DNA of 64,000 nt from Neodontobutis hainanensis. Lineage: Eukaryota; Chordata; Actinopteri; Gobiiformes; Odontobutidae. Numbering within the stretch: position 1 is the first letter of the stretch; every line of letters starts with the position of its first letter. Made by a program: the position numbers and the translations under genes. Of the stretch, positions 1 through 12,300 are shown one piece after another. The DNA lies in contig JALDNG010000041.1 of the NCBI GenBank assembly GCA_024349245.1, positions 1,821,001 through 1,885,000 on the forward strand. The letters are read 5' to 3'. The notes under the pieces were generated by a model that saw only the letters and a list, made by a program, of their open reading frames with translations, had not been told where the DNA came from and did no database searches.

Positions 1-2805
1 TAACACCCAATACACACCATTGGGAGCACACCGGTTCATGCTCCCCCCAATCAAGCATCTAATTACCATGATTTCTAAAATTACTATAGGCAACAACAAT
101 ACTCAGAGCCCACACACTCCTAAAATATGCATACATTCACAAACACACACTACAAAGCCCTGAGTACGTGCAGTCCATAACAAGCATCACAGCCCCAAAG
201 AAAAGGAGGCATAATCAATAGCAGACGGTCTCTAGTGGGTCTCATCGATAGCTAAGCGTGAGGAAGAGCAAAATGTCTTTTCCCCCTCTCCTCTGCACAC
301 CTCTCTGTCCATCCTCCTCTCTCACCTCTTTGCAAACCAGTGGTCTTCTGGGGATGTATGAGGAGGAGGAGAGGGGCTGGACTGCAGAGGAGGACTTTGG
401 CAAGCCCCTCTAAGGTAGCTCGAGGCAGGATTATTAGCTTCTTATTGATGTCATCGACCTCTTGGGAGGGAGGGGAGTCCATCACTCTCTCCCCTCTTTC
501 CGTCTCTTTCTCATCTTCTCTTGGCTGCAACTGCTGCTGCGTGTCTGAACGCGACATACGTATATTACATTAAGAGCCATACAGCAGCTCATTCTTAGTC
601 TGTCTTTGTGTATTTCTCTTACACACTCCTTTTGCTGAAGATCTTTCTGCTTGGCTGGCTCTATCAAGAAAGACAGCTGCCATGTTGCAAAAGCTTTCTG
701 AGAGATGAGCTTGTTTTTTCCAAAGTCCCCCAAGCAATCAAATAGAGGCTCAGTTGTCCACTTTATGATAAGGTTGTCTGAGGTTAGACTTGTAGTGTGT
801 TCCTATTTGTATGGTGTGTGCCCACCACAGCCTTACACGGAATTGTCAATGTTTTTACCGCCTTCTGCTTTTCCCTGGCAACCTACATTTCCTCCTGGTT
901 GCCTGAATGTTCGACAGGACATGTCACATGCCATTAATCTAATCATTATTGAGCCAAATCGGGATCATGTTACAATCTAAATGATCTATATTTACTTTTT
1001 AATTAAAAGGGAAAAAAAAAAACAATTTGATTCAATTTAATACAAACTTTTCATTTGATCATGTACTCTTTTGTAGATTGTTAATGTATGTCTTTTCTGA
1101 GTCTTAAACAACACTCTGATGGCAAAATTATATTTAATACATAGCTGAGCCCTATAGATTTCATAAATTGGATTAGGATTGGCCACTGGGTTATTATTTT
1201 TGGTCTTGTTCTTCTGGTTTTGCAGTTTGGAGGTGATTTTCCTGAGGTTATGAGCTAAGGATATTTCCATGTATTGTATAATGCAGATTATATGTTTGTT
1301 TGAAAGCAACAGTTTGAGGTTTATCCCCCTTTGTCTTCATTTGTAATGTTCATCACTGCACTGTTTTCTCACAGTTGGCTCGCCTTAAACCTGGTTTTGA
1401 CATGAATTTGACTGGAACCAGTCTTGGAACAGTCCTAGACTTAACTGAGGTGGTCTTGCTTACGGGCCTGGGTTGTGCACGCACATACACATGCTCACAG
1501 ATACTGAGCTGTTGTAGTGCCAGAAAAAAATACCTCGGTGGGTGAATAAATAAGCTTATGTCTGTGCGGTTGCCAGTACTATGTCCGGTGACTGAATTAT
1601 GGCAAACCTTTTGAACAAATTGGTTGTGAGTGTAATGGGTCAGAATGCTCTATATCTTGTGAGTAGCTGCTGTCATGCTCCTGCCATCACAAGAAGCAAA
1701 GATTGCAACTCCTTATTGTTCAAATCTTGAACATAAACTAAAAGCTATAGATATATGTATGCACTAATTATTTATCTAGTAGTTTGAAAAGAATATTTAG
1801 ATTTGTCATCATTCATATGGCATGTATTGTAATTCTTGTTCTCCCTTTTCCATAGCGTGATAAAGCAGTTAACAATGTAATTGACTTACACATTAAATAA
1901 TAAATATACTAAATCAAATGATTGAAATGAAGGAACACCACTTCAGTACCAAGGAGAGCGCTCACTTCTATAAACTATTCTATGTTCATTGTTCAACATG
2001 CAATTTGTATGAACATGTTCTACTACTGCCATATCCTGTTTCATTGTGTTTGCTTTATAACCCCTTTAAACAATACTTTGTAAAACTACTTTGTGTTTAC
2101 CTTCATAATTTGCCACAGTAAAAGATAGCAATTAAAATAGGTAATTTTCAGAAGTGGTAATGGCCAGGTCATTAGTCTTGACCAGCCCTATAAACAAAAC
2201 CTACATTTTAGTTTTCACTGTGTCCAATTTCCTGGAAGTACCTCTTCTTATAAGGTTCTGAGAAGCCGTTCTTTCTTAACTCCATTAGGACTAAATGATT
2301 GTGAAGCCTGCAGAAACACACACACTTAGGTCACAGCTGATCGTGTCCTGCGTGCGCTGACTTTGACTCTTTACCACTACTGGTGATCATCATATAAATC
2401 AATACTGTGGGCCAGCTGGCTAGTGTTTTCATGTATTAGCTGTGGAAAGCAGACAGTAATATGGTCAGCTTAGACTAGACAAACAGATTAATACATTAAA
2501 AAGGTCACAATAGCCTCCTTCTCCTTCTTGTAAGTCACGACATTAGAGTTAAAGGTCCAAATAGTATTTTGGTGCCAGTGAGTCTGCATGGCCGGAATGA
2601 CGTCAAGGCTTGGAATTTGCGGCCGCAGTTGTTGTGTTGCTGATGTTCAGTGGCCTGGCAGCTTACTGATCTTGTCTTGTATTCAAAGTGGGGGGCAGGG
2701 GTGATTACATTTCAGCTCAATTTGCTCTGTATTGATAAGGTCAATGGAGATGAATTGTGGTGTATATGTGAAACAGTAGAGCCGTGTGTTATCATAACCA
2801 TAGGG

Positions 2806-3739
2806 CAGTGATCATCAACCAGCGGCCCGAGGGCCACATCTGGCCCCCCACAGCTTGCCATCAGGCCCCCCAGCCAGGACTCGAAGCTAACGCCGTACTG
2901 GGGACGGTCCATGATGCCCCTTGGGACTGCCTCAGACATACACCTCCCTCCTGTCACTGTCAGTCAGTTTAGGTGGTGGGTGTGCACAATTTTGCACAAT
3001 AGAAATTGTAATTTAAATCCACTTGAGCAAATGGCATTCACTCGCTTAACGTCTGTGTCTTTCTGCTGCTGCACAGACCGGTACAGGGCCGAGTCGGCTT
3101 AATGAGCCTTAACAAAAACAAGTCTGTGTCTGAGGCTCAGCTTTACGCTCTCCAAAACAAACAAAACGTCACGTGAATGTCCCGTCACCGGTGAATATAG
3201 AGAATGTGAGCGGTAATCTGTGTTAGCAACGAGGCTAAACTGTAAACAGAGGCTGAACATCTCTGTGCCATAAGTTATTACTTCATAACACAATCAGACC
3301 CGTCTTGGAGCCACTGAGCCAAAGACTAGGGGTGTCCAAAGTAAGGTCTGCGGGCTAAATCTGTTCTTTTTGTGAAGTACTTCTGGTCCTCAAATTAATT
3401 ATTACTGTTAATATATTCTTGCTATTGTTAATAAATACTAGGTGAAAATGCAGCTGTTTTGATAAAGTTCTACTGTTTTAGGGAAACACATGAAACCAGT
3501 GTTAATTATTGGGTTTGATCTAAAGTGGTTTTAAACTTTAGCTAAAGCTAATAAGAACAAATTTTTGAACACAAAATAATTAAAGTTTTCACTTAAAGAA
3601 CAGTAACAGTGAAGAAATCTATTAACATAAAAAAGCAAAGGTATATATTTATTTTTAAATTTTTGTTTGAAAGTCTGGTCCCCTGCAGCACCATGAAGAA
3701 ACAGGCTGGCCCCCAAGCACATTTAGTTAACAACCCCTG
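2806..3739. mobile_element. Non-autonomous hAT DNA transposon with intact 8-bp target duplication
   Basis: The element begins CAGTGATCATCAACC and its other end, read on the opposite strand, begins CAGGGGTTGTTAACT. Both fit the hAT terminal pattern CAGNG. The same 8 bases, CCATAGGG, flank it at 2798-2805 and 3740-3747, an exact hAT-type target-site duplication. The interior has GC-rich stretches near each end of the 'cggcccgagggcc' kind seen in vertebrate hAT elements. A second hAT-like start (aggggtgtccaaagt, about 3328) lies inside, so the unit may be composite. No intact transposase frame is present. Confidence 0.85.
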
Positions 3740-5347
3740 CCATAGGGGCATCACTGGTACCTGCAAGCAAGCCTGTCATGACTGGTGACCGGTACGGTGT
3801 GTGGCAAATATAGGATACACTGAGGTTTGTCGATTAACCTTATTTAAGGAAACCGCAATGTATAAGGATCTATCTGTGTTCTGGGAAATACACGATCTGT
3901 GGTTGATCAATAAAGTGTTAGGTATCATCTATTCCTCCTATCTGAGAAGGATCCTCATTGCACACATGGTAGCATACTCTCCTGGGCTTTTCAAAGTGTT
4001 CCTCCTACTTAAGGGTTTCCTTACTGCCCTAAGTCTCTATAGGACAGATTGCTGTCTTTCCGACCTCACTTTTAACTGGAATTAGTCAACTCTCACTTCT
4101 TCTTGCTTTACTTAAACCCCTCATCAAGGCTTTACCTCTTTTGCCCCCCACCAAACCTCCTACCTCATTCTCCAAACCACAATTAGATTCCCTGTTTACC
4201 CAGTGGATACTGGCTTGTATTACTCTTCAAACATAAACATGGCAGTAATCGCTTTGTCTATTTTTCACATGTGCAGCCATGCAATCAAGCGTGCAAACAC
4301 ATATGGGGTTTTTCTAGGAATCTGGTGGGGGTAAATGCATGACGGTCCTGTGGTCTCTCTTTTTTGCCCCCAGCATCTTGTATTTGTCTAGTCTGTGTGC
4401 GTGCCTAGATCCTGAGTCCAGGTTTTTCTTGTTGCCTTTGTCTGTGGCCTGTTTCCCATTGACATGAGGTGGCAAACCCCTGTTGCTGTTGTTTGCTGGC
4501 ATCCGTTTTTTACAGTGGTTTAGGAAAAGAGGAAGAGAAATGTAATGACTTTTTTTTCTTTTTGTGATTATATAGCCATGAATTACAATGGTCCTATAAC
4601 TGCTCCTTCAGCAGGCTCATTTAAAGTGGCTCACATTGAGGATGTATAATTGGAAAGATTTGAGTGCCCAGAGTAAAGAGGGAAATAATTTAAAAGTTGG
4701 AATAAGTTAAACCATGTTCTGTAGTTGTATGCTAGTTGTTTTAGTAGGCGGCTTATTTCTTATTTTTTCTTCTTTTGATCATTTAGCTCACTTTTACACA
4801 TTGCCCATTTGTGTAAAAAAAAAACTCAAGGCACTGGTCAGGTTCCATGAAAGATTATCGAGGCTCCTTTACACAATGCAGTATTAACAATGCAGTATTG
4901 TTGAAATGCTAACCTCAGCTTCAGAATGCCTTCGTACATTCTTTTCTGTCTAAGAAGGCAGACGTTATGGTCAGAAATATTCCAAAAGTCATCTCAAATG
5001 TCACTCCAACTAATCAACGCACTGCAGAAATCTCTGTTTGGCATTTGTCCAATGAAATGAAACAACTAACTGTGGAAGCAGATCCTTAACAGAAACGTTT
5101 GCATGTGCCCATGTGTGCACCCACTGCTGCCTTAAAGATGTGTGTGGTCTCATCAAGTCCTTTTGCTTTTGGATGAAGAGAATGTCATGGTATATTAGAA
5201 CAAAGGAGTGGCTCTTTACTTCTTGTTGGATGCCTGGTGCCCACTGATAATGTTTCCGCTTGGCTTCAGTGTCCTATTTTTGTAACCATGATCAAGCAAA
5301 TCTCCAAAGTTGTCTGCATTAGGCAGCACTGCCAACCAGTTAGAGCG

Positions 5348-5700
5348 TATAAATAACGGAGAGCTCCAGTGATCTGTGGTGTGACAGGGGGAGCCAGAGT
5401 GCTTGTGAACTCCCCTGAACTACCTCTCTATCATGCCTGTGGCTTTAGGAAAAGCCCTGACATTATACTTTATTGCTTTGACAATTATATTGGCATTTTT
5501 CTGCCTTTTTAGAGGATGACTGAGCTTCTGCCTTTGATTTTTCTCTCACCCATTAATGAAGCAGCGCACAGGAGATGTTGGGAGATGATGTCATCTCCTT
5601 ACATCTTGCCACCAGCCGCCGCCGCCCTCCCTCCCCTAGCACAGACAGACCAATAGCGAGACAGTCGCAGCCACACACTCACTAGCTCATTCAATGGAAC
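5348..5700 (+). promoter_or_regulatory. astn2: Possible internal astn2 promoter (TATA, CRE-like, CCAAT, GC-rich)
   Basis: TATAAATA occurs at 5348-5355. Then comes an 18-bp palindrome GGAGATGA-tg-TCATCTCC (5581-5598) containing the CRE-like core TGATGTCA, a GCC-rich run with ccctccctcccc, and a CCAAT motif (gaccaatag, about 5649). In an otherwise AT-rich intron this cluster stands out, and it lies 0.5-0.8 kb before the exon at 6190. Human ASTN2 is reported to make short 3' isoforms from internal start sites. Motif evidence alone is weak. Confidence 0.25.
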
Positions 5701-6189
5701 AGGAACAGAGGAGGTGAAGAGTGTCACAGCTTTCGCACCTCTATCATAAAAGTCACAGTGCATCCATGATATCACAGTGCAAGCCTGTCAGTGGCTGTGT
5801 GGTGTTCCTCCATTCGGGTAATTGGAAATGGTGGTTATAAAAAGGTCACTTTGTCTTTGTACTGTATGTTCTTCTTTAGGTGTGCTCTATATCTGTTGGA
5901 AGCATTTAAGGAGTTAGATGTTCAATTAAGGGGAAAAACACATTTTACTATTAATTTATTTCATATTGTTTTCTATATGCGTAAAATGTTTAAACCAGTT
6001 CTTAGGACTGTTACTGATAATAAATTGATTATTTATAATTCCAAATAGAAGTAAGTGAAAGAATGAATAGGTTTACGTTCTTTGTCGTTGGGACCATTAA
6101 AGATGTGAGATGTGGAGTAAAGTGAGATGGTCAGGGAGCACATGTACCAAGAGATAATTGCATTTGTTCTCAACTGTTACCTTTCACAG

Positions 6190-6323
6190 GCCTTCAAGAG
6201 TGCCACAATGAGCTCATACTGGTGTGCTGGAAAGGGCGATGTCATTGATAACTGGTGTCGCTGTGACCTGAGTGCCTTCAGCAAAGATGGCCTGCCTAAC
6301 TGCAGCCCCCTCAGGCAGCCAAT
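6190..6323 (+). CDS. astn2: astn2 exon: Cys-rich linker before the FN3 domain
   Basis: The acceptor is ctttcacag and the donor gtaagt. The exon encodes 44 codons plus two bases: AFKSATMSSYWCAGKG, then a C-R-C motif, then DGLPNCSPL. Mammalian ASTN2 has nearly the same string. The exon ends with two bases of the codon completed at 7703 (Ile). The reading frame also stays open upstream through the splice acceptor to an ATG at 6127 (see findings). Confidence 0.93.
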
Positions 6324-9300
6324 GTAAGTGTGAGATGGCATGACATGACACCTAGGAATTCATGCACAAGAGACATTTCATGGATGCATGCACTGATGCA
6401 CACGCATACACACTTGCTGGATGTGTCTCTGCTGACTCACGGGGCACTTGAGGAAAGTTGTAGACCCAAGCACTGTCCCCAAAGTTCTAATAGCTGTCAG
6501 TCGGCCCTTACACCCCTCTGAAAAGAACATGCTCTTATTCAAGGTGTCCTAATAATACTCTGCTGGTGTTTGTGAGTCATCCACCATCACTATTGTTACA
6601 CACTGAAAACTTTTAAAGAGGAACAATACACACAAGACACCAATAGGTTTATTAACTCATTTAACTGTAGAGAATAGAATCACAGACTTGCAACATGTAA
6701 AGCTTCCATTCAGGCTATTTTTCCACCTGTATAACTGTCACATACAGGCCAGCCCCGGCCGACTCAAACATCCTCAGCCAGCTTCAACCTTTCTGTGAGG
6801 AGTCTGCATGTCCTCCGTGTGTTACTCAGGCTTCCTCCCACCGCCAAAAGACATGTGTGTATAGGTTAATTGGCAACTCTGAAAGTGTTCCTAGTGAATA
6901 AATGTGAGAGGGAATGGTTGTCTGTCACTGTCTATGTCTAAATGTCAGCCCTGCGACCAACTGGCCACTGTCTACTGTGTAACCAAAGGCCCAAAGCTGC
7001 TGGGACAGGCTCCAGTCACTGGCGACCCCTAATGGGAGAAAGCAGAAGAAAATGACTGAATAATTCATATTAATATGGCATGTATTTAGGAGGTACATCG
7101 ATTACACACAAATATCTGCAAAACATTTATTAAATTTTTGTGGCGTGTGGTAGAGTTGAGGAGCTGTCCCAAACCCACTTTGGGTTGGGTAATCCCAAAG
7201 CCCATGTGCATGAGCCATCTGGAGCGACCTGCCAGGGCCAGAGCCGGAGTGTAACGCCGGTAATAACCTGCAGATCTCTTGTTATTTGTCGGATAGTATA
7301 AAACAGAGTAGCGTGTTCTTATGAAAGGACAACCTACCTTTCTCATGCCATTGTCATAAATAAAGCCTACAGGCTAGCAAATGGAAATATTTTTCTTTTA
7401 TCTCCTCTGAAGGATTAAAGAGGGAATACTGCTTTCGACACACTGCTGGAGCACAGGCGGCATTGGAATGTTGTTTTGGTTGAAGTGATTGTGTTGTCCC
7501 AAGAGATATAGGTGGAGATTGGAGCTTTTATGACTCTGGCTGGACAATGACCACATGGGATTGTTCAAGATTCCTGCGCATACATTTTAGACCCACATCA
7601 CACACTTGTATTTTAATTTGAGCATGTGGGAGACAGATGGAACATTGCATTCACATTACTAAATACTATTCACCAAAGTTTCTTCTGTGTGTCTGTCATT
7701 AGTTTGCACCTAGCTCCTTACCTGGAACCCTCAAGCACAATGGTGACCCTGGAATGGATGGATGTGGAGCCTGTGATTGGCTACAAGATCTCTGACTATG
7801 TCATCCAACATAAAAGAGTTGAAGACCCTTCAGAGCCAGATGTCTACACAGGTAGGAAATCCCAAATCCCAATTGGGATGAACAACATCACATGAAACTA
7901 ACAAACTGACTTCTTAAATCCTGGGATCAAGGTCACTATGTATGTTTATTATCATAATGAAGGGTTTCCCATATAAGACCTTGGCCCAACTAACACATGG
8001 GAGAATTCATTAAAACACCTAACAATGCAAGAGAGCAATAAAACTGAAGGGCCTTACTAAGCAACAAAATGTGTTTAGACCAATGACATAGGAACATCAT
8101 TAGTTGATCACTACAATTGAACTGTTTTGATTTAATTCAGTCCTTACCAGGTTGTTCCTAAACTTCCTACAGATTTAAACACAAGCCTCTACCTAAACAG
8201 TTTAATTGCATCATTGCTGAAAAACTACAGGGTTTTTAATTAAATCTAATACAAACGTTATTTATAAAAGTGCATGATTAGACTGTTTATGAGTATTTTT
8301 GGAGAGTAAAGTAAATATTTTGAAGAGGCTGCTTCTACAAAACATTTGCAAACTAATATGGCCACAGTGTTCCTTCACAAGCAAGGATAAATGCAGCATC
8401 CTCTCAAATAATACAGTAGGCTGTTTATGTTTAGATGAACTTTGTGACTCCCTATTCCCGCTCTAATATTAGGTAATCATTTTATATTTAGACACTAGAT
8501 TACAGATGGCAGACTGGAAATAGAAAAAGGTGTCAGGGGCAGAGTGATCATTCTGGTGAAATGAGATGGTGTGGAAGATGCAGTCTTTTGGAGCTTTAGT
8601 CATTGGGAGGAGTGGACAGGCCATCCATCACCCCTGGGAGGACTGCTGATGAAGCCTGGTCAGCGAAGAGGAGAGAGGGCACAGACAGCCAGACACGGCC
8701 ATGTTGGCAGAGGTGAGGCAGGAAGGGGCAGATGGTGTGGGTGACTCACACAGCCATGTGCCAGTCACTACCGTCCATCATGCCATTAGAGACAATAGAA
8801 TAGAGATTAAACTCATTGCCTGTGGTTAAATTGGTCTCTTTTCCCCCCGTTGACTGTCTGTAAATATGTTGATATTTGAACAAGTCATTACTGGTAACAT
8901 CCACTATATTAGGACCCATAGATCTGAGCTTCCACTTTAAATACAGCCACTCAAACCCATGTTGTTCTCCTAAAGAGGGGATTAAGATTGCTGATACAAA
9001 CTTGGAAGTGATTGTAGGGCTAGATTTATGAAATAATAGAGGCCTCTTAAAATAATGAGATTTTGTTCTACGGACTCAGCACGTTAAAGGGCAAGGAGTT
9101 TTTTGAAGCCTTGTTTTCTCACACTTTCCAGACTTATTTTGAAGTGACAGGATTTATAGTCTCTTTACACACCGCTGACTAGTGGCTTATGTTGAATAAA
9201 GTTAAAGTCTATGTAATAAAACCAAAGCTAAAGTTGGTTAAATATAATCACATGGGCCACTACTTGTGGATGGGCCCTAAAAAGTTCTCCTCTATAGGTG

Positions 9301-12300
9301 ACCTTTCAGTAATGTTCCTAGCAGTAGCTCAGTGGGTAGAGCAGTCGTCTTTCAACCGGGAAGGTAGGCGGTTCGATTCCCACTCTCCCCACAGTTCAGA
9401 CTGTCGTTGTGTCCTTGGGCAAGACACTTAACCCACCTTGCCTCCAGTGACTATAACACTGGTAATTACTGTAGAACAATGTAAGATGCTTTGGATAAAA
9501 GCGTCTGCTAAATGAATAAATGTAAATGTTGTATATGTGTCAATTAGCATTTTGTCAATTGATGACAATAAACTTAAACTTAAATAAGAAACTTTAGATT
9601 TTTGAAAGCATTCTTAAATTTACAGCATTTATCACACTTAACGATGTATTGTAGGACTCAGTGAGAGACTCCATGGAGCCAGTTCTCTACGTGATGGCAG
9701 TATAGCTCAGTGGTAGCACGGCCGTTCTTCGCCAGCATACTGTTGTTGTGTCTTTGGGCAAGACACTTAACCTACATTGCCTCCAGTGAAGTTCTGTATC
9801 ACTGGTAATAGTTTAATGTATGTAAAGCACTTTGAGTGCCTACTGCAGTAGGTGGAAAAACCTATATAAAAATTAAGATAATTATTATTATGACATGTTT
9901 TCTCAGTAACTGATGGAGTGCTTCACTATGGTTTTAAGTTAAGTAACAATTTCTTGTATTATGCTAATTTATTAATTCTCAGCAAATAACTTGTTTGTCA
10001 TCTAGTGTTGTATGAATTGACTGGGGTTTAAGCCAAACTACAAGTGCGTTTACAAAAAAGTTGGGACACTTTACAAATTGTGAATAAAAACATAATGCAA
10101 TTGTGTGGAAGTTTCAAATTTCAATTTTTTATCAGGATGCAACATAAATGACATATCAAACGTTTAACCTGAGAAAATGTATAATTTTAGGGGAAAAATA
10201 AGTTGACTTTAAATTTCATGGCATCAACATATTTCAAAAAAGTTGGGACAAGGCCATGTTTACCACTGTGTGGCATCCCGTCTTCCTTCTATAACAGTCT
10301 GCAAACGTCTGGGGACTGAGGAGACAAGTTGCTCAAGTTTAGGAATAGGAATGTTGTCCCATTCTTGTCTAATTGAGGCTTCTAGTTGTCTTAGGTCTTC
10401 TTTGTCGCATTTTCCTCTTTATGATGCGCCAAAAGTTTTCTATGAGTGAAAAATCTGGCCATTTCAGAACCGGATCTTTCTTGGAAACTGCAAGGTCTTG
10501 ACTGAAAGAGACGACATCTGGATGGAAGGCACATGTTGTTCTAGAACTTGGATATACCTTTCAGCATTGATGGGGCCTTTCCAGATGTGTAAGCTGCCCA
10601 TGCCACACGCACTCATGCCCCCATCCCATCAGAGATGCAAGCTTCTGAAATGAGCGCTGATGAAAACTTGGGTTGTCCCAGTTTTCCAAAAAGATTTAAA
10701 TTTTGCCACTTGCCACATTGAGCCTTGGTTCCAGCGAAAACCTGCACTTCTGGATAATGTTTAGATAGAGCTTCTTTCTGACCTATAGACTTTCAGCTGG
10801 CAACAGCGAATGCCACAGTGGATTGTGTTCACCGACAATGTTTTCTAGAAGTATTTCTGAGCCCATGTTGTGATTAGTAGCATTCCTGTATGTGATGCAG
10901 TTTCGTCTAAGTTGCCAAAGATCACAGGCATCCAGTCTGGTTTTTTGGCCTTGACACTTGAGATAGTTCCAGATTCTCTGAATCTTTGGATGATACTATG
11001 CACTGTAGATGATGATAACTTCAAACTCTTTTAAATTTTCTCTGAGAAACTCCTTTCTGATATTGCTCACTATTTTTTGCTGCAGCGTCGGGGGAACTGG
11101 TGCAGAGTCGTTAGTGACACTGCACCAATTCTGTCCAAAATTTGGACATTGCTGTCCACAAAGGAGTGTCCTTTCTCTTTGAGGTGGAGGTGGACTGCAG
11201 ACTAAGGTGCTCCAGGATTGGCTCTTCTGTGCTCATACATCTTGTGAAGCTGTTATTTTGTTTCACCGACCTAACTGTCACTGCACTCTTCACTGAACTG
11301 CATAAACTACATTACTCTGTTTGTGAGGGGATCTTGTCTTTAGGATGGACCAGTTTTTGACACAACGTGTTCCCTGGTTTAAAGTGGACTGGAATGTTGT
11401 GTTTGTAGAAAATCCTTTTAAGTTTTTTGGATAAACCAGACACATTAGGGATAACCACACCCTTCCCTTTTGTCTCTGGTTCCTGTCTGTTTGGTTTCTA
11501 TGTCCTCATGGTTTTGTTGAAATGAAAGTCCATCTGGGGTATTCCCAGTCTCTCAGGGCTTTACGGATGTGTTGTTTTTCTTTTCGTTTACCTTCTGAGG
11601 TTGTGGGCACCTCTTGTGCTCTGTGCTGAAGAGTCCTGATGACTCCCAGCTTGTGCTGCAGTGAGTGGTGGGACTCAAACAGCAAATATTGAGTGTGTGT
11701 TGGCTTCCTATAAACCTCTACCTCTGTCCTCACAAATAACCACTGCACAGTCTAAGAAAGCCAGGCGGTTGTTTATAGCGTCTTCACTGGTGAACTTGAT
11801 GTTCTTGTCCACTGCGTTGATGTGTTCTGTGAAGGCTTCTACTTCTTGGGTTCTGATTTTGACCCACTTGTCATCACCATATCTGAACCAGTGACTGGGC
11901 ACTGCACCTGGGAAAGAGACAAGTGTTCTGTTCTCTACTTCCTCCTTGATCGCATGGCACAGCAATGTTTTTGTCTGTAGAAGTGGAAATAAGAAGTGTT
12001 CAAACATATCTCCAGTAAACTGCAAATATCCGGGGTGAGGTTTTTCCTGTAAAGAAGTGTCCTGTAGTAGTCTCATCCTTACAACCACGAGTGCTTCATT
12101 GGTGGGTATGCAGGTAAAGAGTGATGTGACATCAAAGAAGACAATTGTCTCATCTGTGTCTAGTTGTAGATGTTTGATTTTGTTAGTAAAGTCCTGTGAG
12201 TTGATGACATGGTGTTGTGAGTGGCCTTCTAATGGAGCTAAAATGTTTGCCAGGTGTTTGGCTGTATTGTAGGTGGCTGAATCTGTGCTGCTTACTATGG

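Larger units (their letters stand above)
1..6189 (+). other. astn2: astn2 intron, 3' part of a long intron
   Basis: No exon of astrotactin-2 or any other gene is recognisable here on either strand. The open frames present are short, lack similarity I recognise, and are not bordered by convincing splice sites. The region is AT-rich with ordinary intronic character. It contains a non-autonomous hAT element (2806-3739) and, at its end, a short promoter-like cluster (5348-5700). The preceding astn2 exon, which should encode the end of the MACPF region, must lie upstream of the window. Confidence 0.7.

Noticed and set aside
9321..9400. tRNA-like sequences with A- and B-boxes at 9321, 9692, 24003 and 63549
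   Set aside because: They are followed by a fixed SINE body and tail, occur in several copies and lack a proper cloverleaf, so they are SINE heads and not tRNA genes.
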